Assembly (NCBI GenBank): GCA_020635115.1
Contig: JACKAK010000005.1
Span: forward strand, 248,001-312,000
Reading direction: 5' to 3'
Origin: Halobacteriovoraceae bacterium
GTDB lineage: Bacteria > Bdellovibrionota > Bacteriovoracia > Bacteriovoracales > Bacteriovoracaceae
Length of the DNA: 64,000 nt
Shown here in pieces: positions 36,750-44,508 of the stretch (its first letter is position 1; each line of letters begins with the position of its first letter). The notes below the pieces were generated by a model, which was given only the letters and a program-made list of their open reading frames with translations, ran no database searches and was not told the origin of the DNA. A program made the translations under genes and the position numbers.

Positions 36750-37736
36750 TTAGTAGTTCTCTTCTTCTCTAGGTCTACTCATTCCGGAGGGCATTGTGGA
36801 GGTATTAAACCCCTCATAAGATGGAAATTTTTCATCCCATTCCTTTCGAATATGTGCGGAAAGTGATTTATTATTTGCGACTTCCCAGCCATAAATTAGC
36901 CTTTCATATTCTTGTTTAAAGCTGTATGGCAAAAGAGGCTCATCGTCTTCATAAAAGTGAAACCCATCAAGGTCAATTAAGTAAATTTTTTTTTCTTTGG
37001 TGACCACTAGCTGCATATCGGCCGCAAAAATTCTGTATTTAATAAGAATATTTCGAATATGATCCATTTGTTTAAATCCATTAACAATATCTTCTTCGCT
37101 CCAATCTAAAAACTGATCCGTTACACCTCGTCTTCTAGAAAGTTGCCAATCTCTGTTCAATTCCTCCATTAATATTCCTACGTGGCCAGGCTTTTTCTTA
37201 AGATTGCCTTTATAATCTTCCTTTTTACTCTTGTTACCCATAGAAGCAATGTAGCTGTATTCGTTCTGTTCATTTTCATATAATTCAATTAGTTCACTAT
37301 GAGATATAATGCCCAAAATTTTAGGAGCGATGGACAACTGTCCAAGTAAATAGTGTGTTAAAACATATTGATGAAATCCATATGCATTTTCTCCAGGTTG
37401 TAATCCATTAAGTAATTTATCAGGTCGAAAAACACTGCTATAACCTTTTAATTCATAGTTAAAAACATTAGCTTTGATAACTTTTAAAGCTACACTAGAG
37501 TGCGAGAGATATGTGTTAACTGAAAAGACTCCGTGATTATTTACGCCCTCATCTTCACGATCAGCAACAACAGGGTTCAGATGTCTAATAAACTCTGGTA
37601 TCTTTTCTTGTGTTATTATTTTTTTTTCGATGAGCTCTCTTGTGTTCATTTGTTTTATCAAAATATCTTCGCACATTGAGTAACATGAAAATATGTATGA
37701 AAACAAAATTGAAATTATCAAAACTGTTCTAATCAA
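36750..37736 (-). CDS. Secreted protein with protein-kinase-fold-like motifs
   Basis: The 328-residue product has a signal peptide (residues 1-20). Four segments occur in the order and spacing of a kinase-like fold: VALKVIK (82-88, like the ATP-binding Lys strand), GHVGILMEELN (184-194, hinge-like), FAADMQLVV (237-245, catalytic-loop-like Asp240) and IYLIDLDGF (251-259, metal-binding Asp255). This resembles small-molecule and lipid-sugar kinases more than protein kinases. A secreted kinase would lack periplasmic ATP, so the fold may do something else. Its start overlaps the 3' end of the preceding related gene by 8 bases. Confidence 0.5.
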   Translation of the reverse strand: MIRTVLIISILFSYIFSCYSMCEDILIKQMNTRELIEKKIITQEKIPEFIRHLNPVVADREDEGVNNHGVFSVNTYLSHSSVALKVIKANVFNYELKGYSSVFRPDKLLNGLQPGENAYGFHQYVLTHYLLGQLSIAPKILGIISHSELIELYENEQNEYSYIASMGNKSKKEDYKGNLKKKPGHVGILMEELNRDWQLSRRRGVTDQFLDWSEEDIVNGFKQMDHIRNILIKYRIFAADMQLVVTKEKKIYLIDLDGFHFYEDDEPLLPYSFKQEYERLIYGWEVANNKSLSAHIRKEWDEKFPSYEGFNTSTMPSGMSRPREEENY

Positions 37737-38505
37737 GGATCACATCCTTATAGAGTGCATTTGGAAACATTCTTTCAAAGACAGCTTGATGCCAAGAACT
37801 TGAAACTTTTTTTATCTCATTAATGAAGATTAAAGTGTTGGATTGTTTTTGCATATTTTCATCAAAGTAAATGTTTTCGATATTTGAGATCATTACAATG
37901 CCATCTTCATTTACGACTAGACCTAAATTTTTTGCGACAAGTTTATTCTTTTCAAAAACATCTGCTATATTTTTAATTTGTTCAATGACTAGAGAATAGG
38001 TTTGGAGTTCCCACATTGACACAAATGGAGGTAGTAGCCCCTTACGGTCCAACTCCCAAACAAGATCTGAAGAAAAAATATCTTTTTGGGCCGTTGCAAG
38101 ACCAACATCTTCTAGTGGAATATGTTTTGTAGCTTGATGTTTGTTCTTTTCAATAAATTTTACAATGTCTTCTTTATCAATAAGTCCTAAGAAAAGATGG
38201 TGTATTTTATTTTGATTGAGAATATTTACTATTTTAATAATTTCTTGGGTTTTACTCTTAACATTGAACTCATTTAACTCTTTATCATAATTTGCAAATA
38301 TGTTCACAATTAATTCGGAATCTTGACTAACTACTCTTATTAAATTTTCTAAAACAAAATATTTTCTATTAGGAGGCATAAGAGCGGCAACATTCTTAAG
38401 AGTTCCTTTCTTTATCAAAAATTTCTGTTCACACACATCGGTAGATGAGTAGATGTTTAGAGAAATTAAAACTAACAAAATCAAAAACTTAATTTTAGTG
38501 ACCAT
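37729..38505 (-). CDS. Secreted protein related to the downstream kinase-like protein
   Basis: The 258-residue product has a signal peptide (residues 1-21, ILLVLISLNIYS). Near the C-terminus, KLVAKNLGLVVNEDGIVMIS then NIENIYF lines up with the catalytic-loop region of the next gene, but both key Asp are Asn or other residues. It therefore looks like a pseudokinase partner, or an unrelated fold with chance similarity. The gene overlaps the next by 8 bases, so they are made together. No named family. Confidence 0.45.
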   Translation of the reverse strand: MVTKIKFLILLVLISLNIYSSTDVCEQKFLIKKGTLKNVAALMPPNRKYFVLENLIRVVSQDSELIVNIFANYDKELNEFNVKSKTQEIIKIVNILNQNKIHHLFLGLIDKEDIVKFIEKNKHQATKHIPLEDVGLATAQKDIFSSDLVWELDRKGLLPPFVSMWELQTYSLVIEQIKNIADVFEKNKLVAKNLGLVVNEDGIVMISNIENIYFDENMQKQSNTLIFINEIKKVSSSWHQAVFERMFPNALYKDVILD

Positions 38506-38701
38506 ATTTAAAAACCTAAAAAATTCATTTGCCTTATCTACCTAAAGTTTTGTGCGGAGTATAGCACAGAGATACATTTTTATCTTTAGATGAGATAACT
38601 TTACACAGTAGGTTAGTATTATAATGCTTTCAATTGACAAATACGGTAACTATTTGATTTTAAGAATATCGTTCTTAAATAATATTCTTTTATTAATTTA
38701 A

Positions 38702-38728
38702 ATAAAAAGGCCCTCAAAAAAAGGGCCC
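38702..38728 (-). terminator. Rho-independent terminator of infC-rpmI-rplT
   Basis: On the minus strand GGCCCT and AGGGCC pair around the loop TTTTTTG, followed by TTTTTATT. The hairpin starts about 26 bases after the rplT stop. Confidence 0.8.
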
Positions 38729-38753
38729 TTCAATATAAAAATGATAGATTTTT

Positions 38754-39098
38754 TTATTTTGCGGCAGCGACAATAGATTCCATTGCTTTTAGATCAGTGG
38801 CTGCAATTTCAGCAAGCATTTTTCTGTTAAGTTGAATGTCTTTATTTTTAAGTGCTCCCATAAGCTTTGAATAAGAAAGACCTAGTCCCTTTGCGGCAGC
38901 GCCAATTCTTACGATCCAAAGTTTTCTCATATCTCTTTTAAGAAGACGTCTACCGATATAAGTATAGTGTAATGCTCTTTTTACAGTTTCTGCTGTTTGA
39001 CGGTATTTTCTTCTCCTATCGAAATGAAATCCCTTGGCCAGTTTCAAAATCTTATTTCTTCTTCTTCTAGCCTTAAATCCTCTACGTACTCTAGACAT
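38754..39098 (-). CDS. rplT: Ribosomal protein L20
   Basis: The start with AAGGAGA upstream gives 114 residues, the usual L20 length; an in-frame ATG 11 codons earlier is discarded. The N-terminus SRVRRGFKARRRRNKILK and the core YIGRRLLKRDMRKLWI are typical. L20 binds 23S rRNA early in assembly and in some bacteria represses its own operon. It follows rpmI and is closed by a terminator. No pheS or thrS lies next to the cluster. Confidence 0.97.
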   Translation of the reverse strand: MSRVRRGFKARRRRNKILKLAKGFHFDRRRKYRQTAETVKRALHYTYIGRRLLKRDMRKLWIVRIGAAAKGLGLSYSKLMGALKNKDIQLNRKMLAEIAATDLKAMESIVAAAK

Positions 39099-39171
39099 AA
39101 TATCTCCTTCAAAACGATTTTTGGGGGACACAAGATCCTTTTACCCAAAACTCAGTTATTATTTTCATTAA

Positions 39172-39369
39172 TTAAGCGTATGGAAGCATTTCCTTTACGC
39201 GTCCAACATCTGATGTATGGATATAATCAGCTTTACCATTTCTTTTTTTGGCATCTTTTGGCCTTTTCTCAAGAATGTGTCTTAAGTTAGCTCTTTTTCT
39301 TTTAAATTTCCCTGATGCTGTTTTGGAAAATCTCTTGGCCGCGGCCCTTTTCGTCTTCATCTTTGGCAT
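39172..39369 (-). CDS. rpmI: Ribosomal protein L35
   Basis: The 65-residue protein matches L35 in full (MPKMKTKRAAAKRF, then RANLRHIL). It is very basic, as usual. AGGAG precedes the ATG. It lies between infC and rplT, the conserved order infC-rpmI-rplT. Confidence 0.97.
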   Translation of the reverse strand: MPKMKTKRAAAKRFSKTASGKFKRKRANLRHILEKRPKDAKKRNGKADYIHTSDVGRVKEMLPYA

Positions 39370-39457
39370 CTGTCGCTCCTGTCCAACTTTTTAAATTTTT
39401 ACAATATTTAGCGCCTCGTTATACACAAAAGGCAATCATTAGTAAAAGATTTTCTTA

Positions 39458-40012
39458 TTATTTTTGTTTCTTAGAAGGTGCTAGAATAGCAATAATTCTG
39501 TTACCCATCATTTTCATTTCAGACTCAATTATCGCGCCCATTTCGATTACTTTCTCAATAATTCCAGTAAATTTGTCCCTACCAATATCTTTATACGCCA
39601 TTTCTCGTCCACGAAATTGCATAACCATCTTAACTTTGTCACCTTGATCGATGAATTTTTGAGCTCTTTTCAGCTTTGTTTCAAGATCGTGAGCTTCAAT
39701 ATTAGGTCTAAACTGGATTTCTTTAAGTTGGATTACAGTTTGTTTCTTCTTGGCCTCTGCGACCTTTTTTTGCTGTTGATATTTAAATTTGCCATAGTCA
39801 ATTAATTTTACAACAGGAGGTTTTGCATTTGGAGAAACTTCAACAAGATCAAGTTCTTTTTGTAATGCGATTGATTTTGCTTCACTTAATGAGACAATCC
39901 CATAGGCATGGCCATCATCCCCGACAAGTCGGATTTCTGGTACGCGTATATCTTCATTAACTCTAGGGCCTAAATCTTTCTTCTTACCCCTAATTTCCTT
40001 AGTACCTTTTAT
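39458..40012 (-). CDS. infC: Translation initiation factor IF-3, probably with an AUA start
   Basis: The body is clear IF-3: N-domain RVNEDIRVPEIRLVG, the linker, and the C-domain with KEIQFRPNIEAHDLETK, QFRGREMAYKDIG. The start is unusual. The only ATG in frame (40042) has no ribosome site. A strong GGAGGTGG at 40023-40016 sits six bases before an ATA codon at 40012, giving 184 residues, the normal length. infC is known to use rare AUU-type starts so that IF-3 can repress its own translation; AUA here would fit the same control. Heads infC-rpmI-rplT. Confidence 0.92.
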   Translation of the reverse strand: MKGTKEIRGKKKDLGPRVNEDIRVPEIRLVGDDGHAYGIVSLSEAKSIALQKELDLVEVSPNAKPPVVKLIDYGKFKYQQQKKVAEAKKKQTVIQLKEIQFRPNIEAHDLETKLKRAQKFIDQGDKVKMVMQFRGREMAYKDIGRDKFTGIIEKVIEMGAIIESEMKMMGNRIIAILAPSKKQK

Positions 40013-40015
40013 AAA

Positions 40016-40023
40016 CCACCTCC
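40016..40023 (-). promoter_or_regulatory. Strong ribosome site that fixes the infC start
   Basis: GGAGGTGG, the best Shine-Dalgarno in this cluster, lies six bases before the ATA at 40012 and inside the frame that would run from ATG 40042. This makes the ATG start unlikely. Confidence 0.6.
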
Positions 40024-40040
40024 ATAAATAGGTATTATGC

Positions 40041-40070
40041 ACAGTTTAAGTATAAATAAGCAAAAACTGT
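40041..40070. repeat. Inverted repeat in the infC leader
   Basis: ACAGTTT and AAACTGT (7 bases, perfect) are separated by 16 AT-rich bases just upstream of the infC ribosome site. A hairpin here could take part in leader control, or the dyad could be an operator. No L20 leader structure was otherwise recognised. Confidence 0.35.
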
Positions 40071-40114
40071 TCCGTAAAATATCAAAAAGCAACTCACCTT
40101 GAAAGTAGTTTTTT

Positions 40115-40576
40115 TTAGAACGGAAAAAAATGCAATTGCATATTTGCGTCAATATCATTTGCTGGCCAGCTTAGACTCCAGGTTTGGCCAAACTTTTCTG
40201 AGTTATCCGAATAAATGGAACTAACTTTATCAAATATTTCAAGAAAACATAGCTCTTTTACAGGCATAAATTCATACTTGAAACACTCTCCACGAAACAG
40301 ATCATAACTGCCATAATTCTTATCGTCTAGCTGTGAGAGTGTATTCTGTAGACCAGTTCCGATAACATGTCTTCCAATCCAAGTTGGTGTTTCTAAAAAA
40401 TCGTCTGAATTAGGTTTGGTCAAGTAAAAACAAGTAATTAAATTATCTTGTAATTGCCACGAATGATTAGAAATAAGCTCTTGAATTTTATCTTCGCATA
40501 CAGACCAGTCTTTTCCTTGCTGTCTGGAAATATAGTAAAGTAGTCTTGCGTGAGGAGTGAAAATTGTTTCAAACAT
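40115..40576 (-). CDS. Hypothetical protein after the cation transporter
   Basis: The 153-residue protein has no signal peptide or membrane segment and four to five cysteines. Aromatic-rich segments (HARLLYYISRQQG, TWSLSWPAND, ending MQLHFFPF) are notable, but no family was recognised. It begins one base after the stop of the CDF gene, so it is part of the plsB-CDF unit. Confidence 0.6.
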   Translation of the reverse strand: MFETIFTPHARLLYYISRQQGKDWSVCEDKIQELISNHSWQLQDNLITCFYLTKPNSDDFLETPTWIGRHVIGTGLQNTLSQLDDKNYGSYDLFRGECFKYEFMPVKELCFLEIFDKVSSIYSDNSEKFGQTWSLSWPANDIDANMQLHFFPF

Positions 40577-40577
40577 C

Positions 40578-41489
40578 TTAATCTATATGCTCTTCTTCAA
40601 ACGGTTCGATATGGATGGTTATATCTGATTTTATTGACTGCTTCAAGAGGTGTTCTTTAAGTTTATCTTCTGTCTCATGTGCCAGACTGTGAGCATCCTT
40701 TAGAGAGAGAGTCTCTTCGAGTAGTAGATGGAAATCTATATATAAAAAGTAAGAAGTCCCACGTACACGAAACTTATGAACGTCTAAAATCTTTTTATTT
40801 TGTTGTACTAATTTTTGCAATTCAATTGAAATTTCGGGGGATGCATCTAATAATTCAGGAAGGTTAGAAGAGACTATTTTAATTCCTAGATAAATCATAT
40901 AAAGAGAAATAATCGCACCAACGAATATGTCTGGCCAAAAATAACCATAGTAATGAAAAGCAATACTAATAAGCACACCAAAACTTATGACAAAATCACC
41001 AAATGTATGCTCAGAATCTGCTGCAAGAATTGATGAGTTTAATTTTTTTGCCTTCATTTTTTCATACCAACTCACAAATCCACTTGTTGCCATTGAAACT
41101 AAAATGGTGATGAATGGAGCGATACCAATATCTGTTGTTACTTTTTTCACGTGAAAGCGTTCGTAAACTTCAATTGACATCTGAACACCAGATAAAAAAA
41201 GTATTAAAGCAATTAGAATTGCCCCAAGAGTTTCAATTTTATAGTGGCCATAGTTGTGTCCTTCATCAGCAGGTCTGTGAGCGAGATATATACTTATTAA
41301 AGCAAGAACATTTGAAGAACCATCAAATACAGATTCTAATCCTGAAGAACTTAGGGATAATAGACCATACCAATGTCCTATAAGAAGTTTAATTCCTGCA
41401 ACAAAGAGATTTAAAAAAAGAGTGATAATGAGTACTCTTTTGATTTCTTTTTCACGTCTAAATAATGCGTTTGAAACAGTTTGTGACAT
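40578..41489 (-). CDS. Cation diffusion facilitator transporter
   Basis: The 303-residue protein has about six membrane helices and the CDF landmarks: SSSGLESVFDGSSNVLAL in helix 2, GHNYGHYKIE after it, ADSEHTFGDFVISFGV in helix 5, and a cytoplasmic C-terminal domain with the metal-binding end (TIHIEPFEEEHID). In helix 2 the usual H/D-x-x-x-D is E-x-x-x-D, so metal choice may differ; Zn, Fe or Mn efflux are all possible. Its ATG overlaps the plsB stop by one base. Confidence 0.87.
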   Translation of the reverse strand: MSQTVSNALFRREKEIKRVLIITLFLNLFVAGIKLLIGHWYGLLSLSSSGLESVFDGSSNVLALISIYLAHRPADEGHNYGHYKIETLGAILIALILFLSGVQMSIEVYERFHVKKVTTDIGIAPFITILVSMATSGFVSWYEKMKAKKLNSSILAADSEHTFGDFVISFGVLISIAFHYYGYFWPDIFVGAIISLYMIYLGIKIVSSNLPELLDASPEISIELQKLVQQNKKILDVHKFRVRGTSYFLYIDFHLLLEETLSLKDAHSLAHETEDKLKEHLLKQSIKSDITIHIEPFEEEHID

Positions 41490-43312
41490 TAACCTAGTTG
41501 TCCCTCTAGATCATTGGCCAAAAGTTCAATTTTTTCATTGAGAAGTTTTTCATTTTTTAAACGATAATGACCTGGTTCTTTCTCTAAAATATCTTCATCG
41601 ACATAATATTTTAAACTACTAGTAAGAAGTGGAGGGGTTTTACTTTCAATAAAACGTACGAATTTCCCTGTTTTCTTTTCTATTTCAAAAATATCTTCTA
41701 TAGAGCGTCTCAATTCATCGACTTTGAAATTGCCTTTGGAAGATTCTTTTTCAAGTTTTTTTATTGCGAGGGCGAGTAGATAATATCCTTCAATGATGTA
41801 GCTTAAGCTACGTCCAAATACTCCAATTTTTTGTTTAACTCTATGCATTTCTTCGGTAGTAAGTCCCATACAACTATCTAGGTCTTCGATTTTTCTACCA
41901 ACACAATGAGAAATAATCTTCATGGCCTTAATGTAGTAGTCTTTCATGCTTGGTAGATAAAATTCATGTCTAAGTTGGTCACGTTGTTGAATAAAAAATT
42001 TCCTGATATCATTGGTGTCTTTTATATTCCCGTTGGTGACATTTAACCATGCATTATTTATTACCCAGGGAACAATAAAGTGATGAAGGATTGTGTTTTT
42101 AAAAAATAAAGTTTCAAACCTGCATTCTTCTTTAAAAGAATAAAAGACATGTCCTAAACTTGGGTGACCGATTACGTTGAGTTTTTTATTTGATATAAAT
42201 AGATCGATGGCCCTTTCTAAAGCACCTTCATATTTATCTTCAACGAGGGTCTTAGAAATGGGTACATTAAATTCTTTACAGTATTCCAAAATTTCTCGAG
42301 CTCGTTTGTTAATATCAACCATTTGCAATGCACCAGTAGGTTCATCTAATAGGATGAGAGAAATTAAGGATGTAGGAGTGACTTTCATATTGTCCCCTAC
42401 TGCGAGGAAACAATCAAAGGCAACTTTTCTAAGTTTATCTTTCAAGGAGCCTTTCTGTGGGACACCAATAGGATTGCCAACTTTTATATGTATACTTCCA
42501 AGTTTTAAAGACAATAAACGATAGAGTTTAAATAATTGCCTTGTACTTTCTTTAGTTTTTGCTCCTCCAGATAGTTCCTTAGATAAGGATTTTTGCTCAG
42601 GAACATATTCATGAGCAATGGAAGCAGGAATAAAAAGAAGCTCTTTCGTATGTCCTTCTTCTACTAATTGTTCATGTGCAGTGATAAGCATTTGGTATAG
42701 GCCATATCTAGGGGCCATCAGTTTTCCAGATCGAGTTCTGCCTCCTTCAAAGAAAAACTGAATGGGATACCCAACTTTTAGTAGATAATAGATGTAGGCC
42801 TCGAAAGTCATTTTATAGAGAACATCACTTGCAAAACTCCTTCGAATGAAAAAACATCCAGATTGACGAAAGATTTTTCCAATTGGAAATATATTAAGAT
42901 TTATTCCCCCTGCGATATGAAAAGCAAAATTATTTTTCCTATAGTTAATAAAATTTAGAGCAATATAATCAGCATGAGACTGGTGGTTCGGAACGATTAC
43001 AAAATTTGCTTCTTCCGAAAGTTTTTTTAAATCAATTCCTTCAGGGGATTCCATATCAACATCATCATAAAGTAATCCCATTGAAATTTCGATACTTCGT
43101 ATTACTTTCTTATAAGTACCTTCATGGAAATCAGCGGCCAATTCCTTTAAAATTTTTCTAACTTTATTTTCTTCCTCTTTTCTACCAGCAACTCTCTCTT
43201 TTAATTTTGGGTAAGAGAGAACAGTTTCAAATAAAGGTAATTTTGCGGCCATTGCCTTTCCTTTTGTGGTTATAATATCAGATTGGCTTGATGTTGTTTC
43301 CACGCGAGACAT
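41489..43312 (-). CDS. plsB: Glycerol-3-phosphate acyltransferase PlsB
   Basis: The four acyltransferase blocks are present in order: NHQSHAD (His and Asp of the HX4D motif, near residue 110), GCFFIRRSF, FFEGGRTRSGK and FIPASIAHE. The C-terminal helical part matches PlsB. It joins a fatty acyl chain to sn-glycerol-3-phosphate, the first step of phospholipid synthesis at the inner membrane. At about 607 residues it is shorter than the 807-residue E. coli enzyme. The start is uncertain: ATG 43312 or TTG 43327, neither with a good site. Overlaps the CDF gene by one base. Confidence 0.9.
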   Translation of the reverse strand: MSRVETTSSQSDIITTKGKAMAAKLPLFETVLSYPKLKERVAGRKEEENKVRKILKELAADFHEGTYKKVIRSIEISMGLLYDDVDMESPEGIDLKKLSEEANFVIVPNHQSHADYIALNFINYRKNNFAFHIAGGINLNIFPIGKIFRQSGCFFIRRSFASDVLYKMTFEAYIYYLLKVGYPIQFFFEGGRTRSGKLMAPRYGLYQMLITAHEQLVEEGHTKELLFIPASIAHEYVPEQKSLSKELSGGAKTKESTRQLFKLYRLLSLKLGSIHIKVGNPIGVPQKGSLKDKLRKVAFDCFLAVGDNMKVTPTSLISLILLDEPTGALQMVDINKRAREILEYCKEFNVPISKTLVEDKYEGALERAIDLFISNKKLNVIGHPSLGHVFYSFKEECRFETLFFKNTILHHFIVPWVINNAWLNVTNGNIKDTNDIRKFFIQQRDQLRHEFYLPSMKDYYIKAMKIISHCVGRKIEDLDSCMGLTTEEMHRVKQKIGVFGRSLSYIIEGYYLLALAIKKLEKESSKGNFKVDELRRSIEDIFEIEKKTGKFVRFIESKTPPLLTSSLKYYVDEDILEKEPGHYRLKNEKLLNEKIELLANDLEGQLG

Positions 43313-43385
43313 CCTGGTTTTAATCAATACAATTATTTAAAAATTATAGCAACGACTTGGTTGATGCGCCAAGTTTTGAAATAAG

Positions 43386-44447
43386 TTAATTCACTCCATG
43401 AGGACGAGACTCATGCATCCCCGAAGCAGACATCTCAATGAACAATCCGGCCTTATTCATATCACTAATCTTTTGGACACCTAAATAGCTCATACCTGAG
43501 CGAATACCACCCAAGATCTCATGGATGACATTCTGCACACTACCCTTACAAGCTATCATAGTGGATTCTCCTTCGGGTGCCATTCCCTGTGGTAATTCAC
43601 CTCTCCATGAAACTTGAGCTGCTTTTGATGCCATACCTCGGTATTGTTTCATTCCACCTTTTATTTCACCAGGAGTTTCTAGTGTTCCTGATATCATCGA
43701 ACCTATCATCACACTATCTGCTCCAGCGCAAAGAGCTTTGACAATGTCGCCTGATGTTTTTATTCCACCATCTGCGATTACAGGAATGCCTGATTTTTTG
43801 GCCTCTTGAGCACACATAGCTATGGCCGTAAGTTGAGGTACTCCATGTCCAGTAATGATTCTAGTTGTACACATAGATCCAGGACCAATTCCAACTTTAA
43901 TGGCATCTGCACCATGGTCAATTAAACGACTCACTGCCTCAACTGTTGCGACATTACCTGCAATGATGTCTATTGATTTAAAACTTTTCTTTAGTTGATC
44001 TAAAGTTTCAATCATCATAATAGAATCACCATGAGCAATATCAAGTGTAATAATCTGTACACCTGCCTCAACAAGTGCGTAGGCCCTTTTGAGTCCTTCT
44101 TCCTTAACCCCAATGGACGCAGCAATAGGACTGGTAAGATTATGTTTTTTTTGAAATTCCTTTATGACTTCAACCATTGAAACTTGATCTTCAACGGACA
44201 TAAAACGGTGAAGACTACCTAAACCACCTAGCTTGGCCATCGAACATACCATTTCGGATTCTGTAATCGTGTCCATATTTGCCGTGATTATTGGAATATC
44301 AATGGAGAAATTTTTTGTAATATTGGTCTTTAAGTCAGGATGTTTTCTTGAAGAAATTTCTGAATATCTGGGTACCAATAAAACATCATCAAAAGTAAGT
44401 CCTCTGGAACGCTCGAGAATTCCCGTAGCATCAAACATCAATTGCAT
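43386..44447 (-). CDS. IMP dehydrogenase/GMP reductase family enzyme without CBS domains
   Basis: ATG 44447 lies five bases after GGAGG and gives 353 residues. The barrel is clear: LTFDDVLLVPRYSEI, PIITANMDT, the catalytic loop GPGSMCTTRIITG with its Cys, and VIADGGIKTSGDI. Usual IMPDH is about 490 residues with a CBS pair inserted near residue 95; here no CBS is present. The flap (APEGES) and the segment GSVQNVIHEILGGIRSGMSYLG look closer to GMP reductase, while the N-terminus and the ending ESRPHGV look like IMPDH. So guaB and guaC are both possible. Confidence 0.85.
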   Translation of the reverse strand: MQLMFDATGILERSRGLTFDDVLLVPRYSEISSRKHPDLKTNITKNFSIDIPIITANMDTITESEMVCSMAKLGGLGSLHRFMSVEDQVSMVEVIKEFQKKHNLTSPIAASIGVKEEGLKRAYALVEAGVQIITLDIAHGDSIMMIETLDQLKKSFKSIDIIAGNVATVEAVSRLIDHGADAIKVGIGPGSMCTTRIITGHGVPQLTAIAMCAQEAKKSGIPVIADGGIKTSGDIVKALCAGADSVMIGSMISGTLETPGEIKGGMKQYRGMASKAAQVSWRGELPQGMAPEGESTMIACKGSVQNVIHEILGGIRSGMSYLGVQKISDMNKAGLFIEMSASGMHESRPHGVN

Positions 44448-44508
44448 AAAAACCTCCAAAACCGGACGATCATACTAAAATGATGATCCATAGTCAAAAA
44501 AGCAGCGA

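Noticed and set aside
38997..39290. 97-codon + strand frame
   Set aside because: Antisense to rplT and rpmI.
39315..39647. 110-codon + strand frame
   Set aside because: Antisense to infC and its flank; a shadow of a conserved gene.
42177..42524. 115-codon + strand frame
   Set aside because: Antisense to the well-supported plsB; composition reflects the plsB complement.
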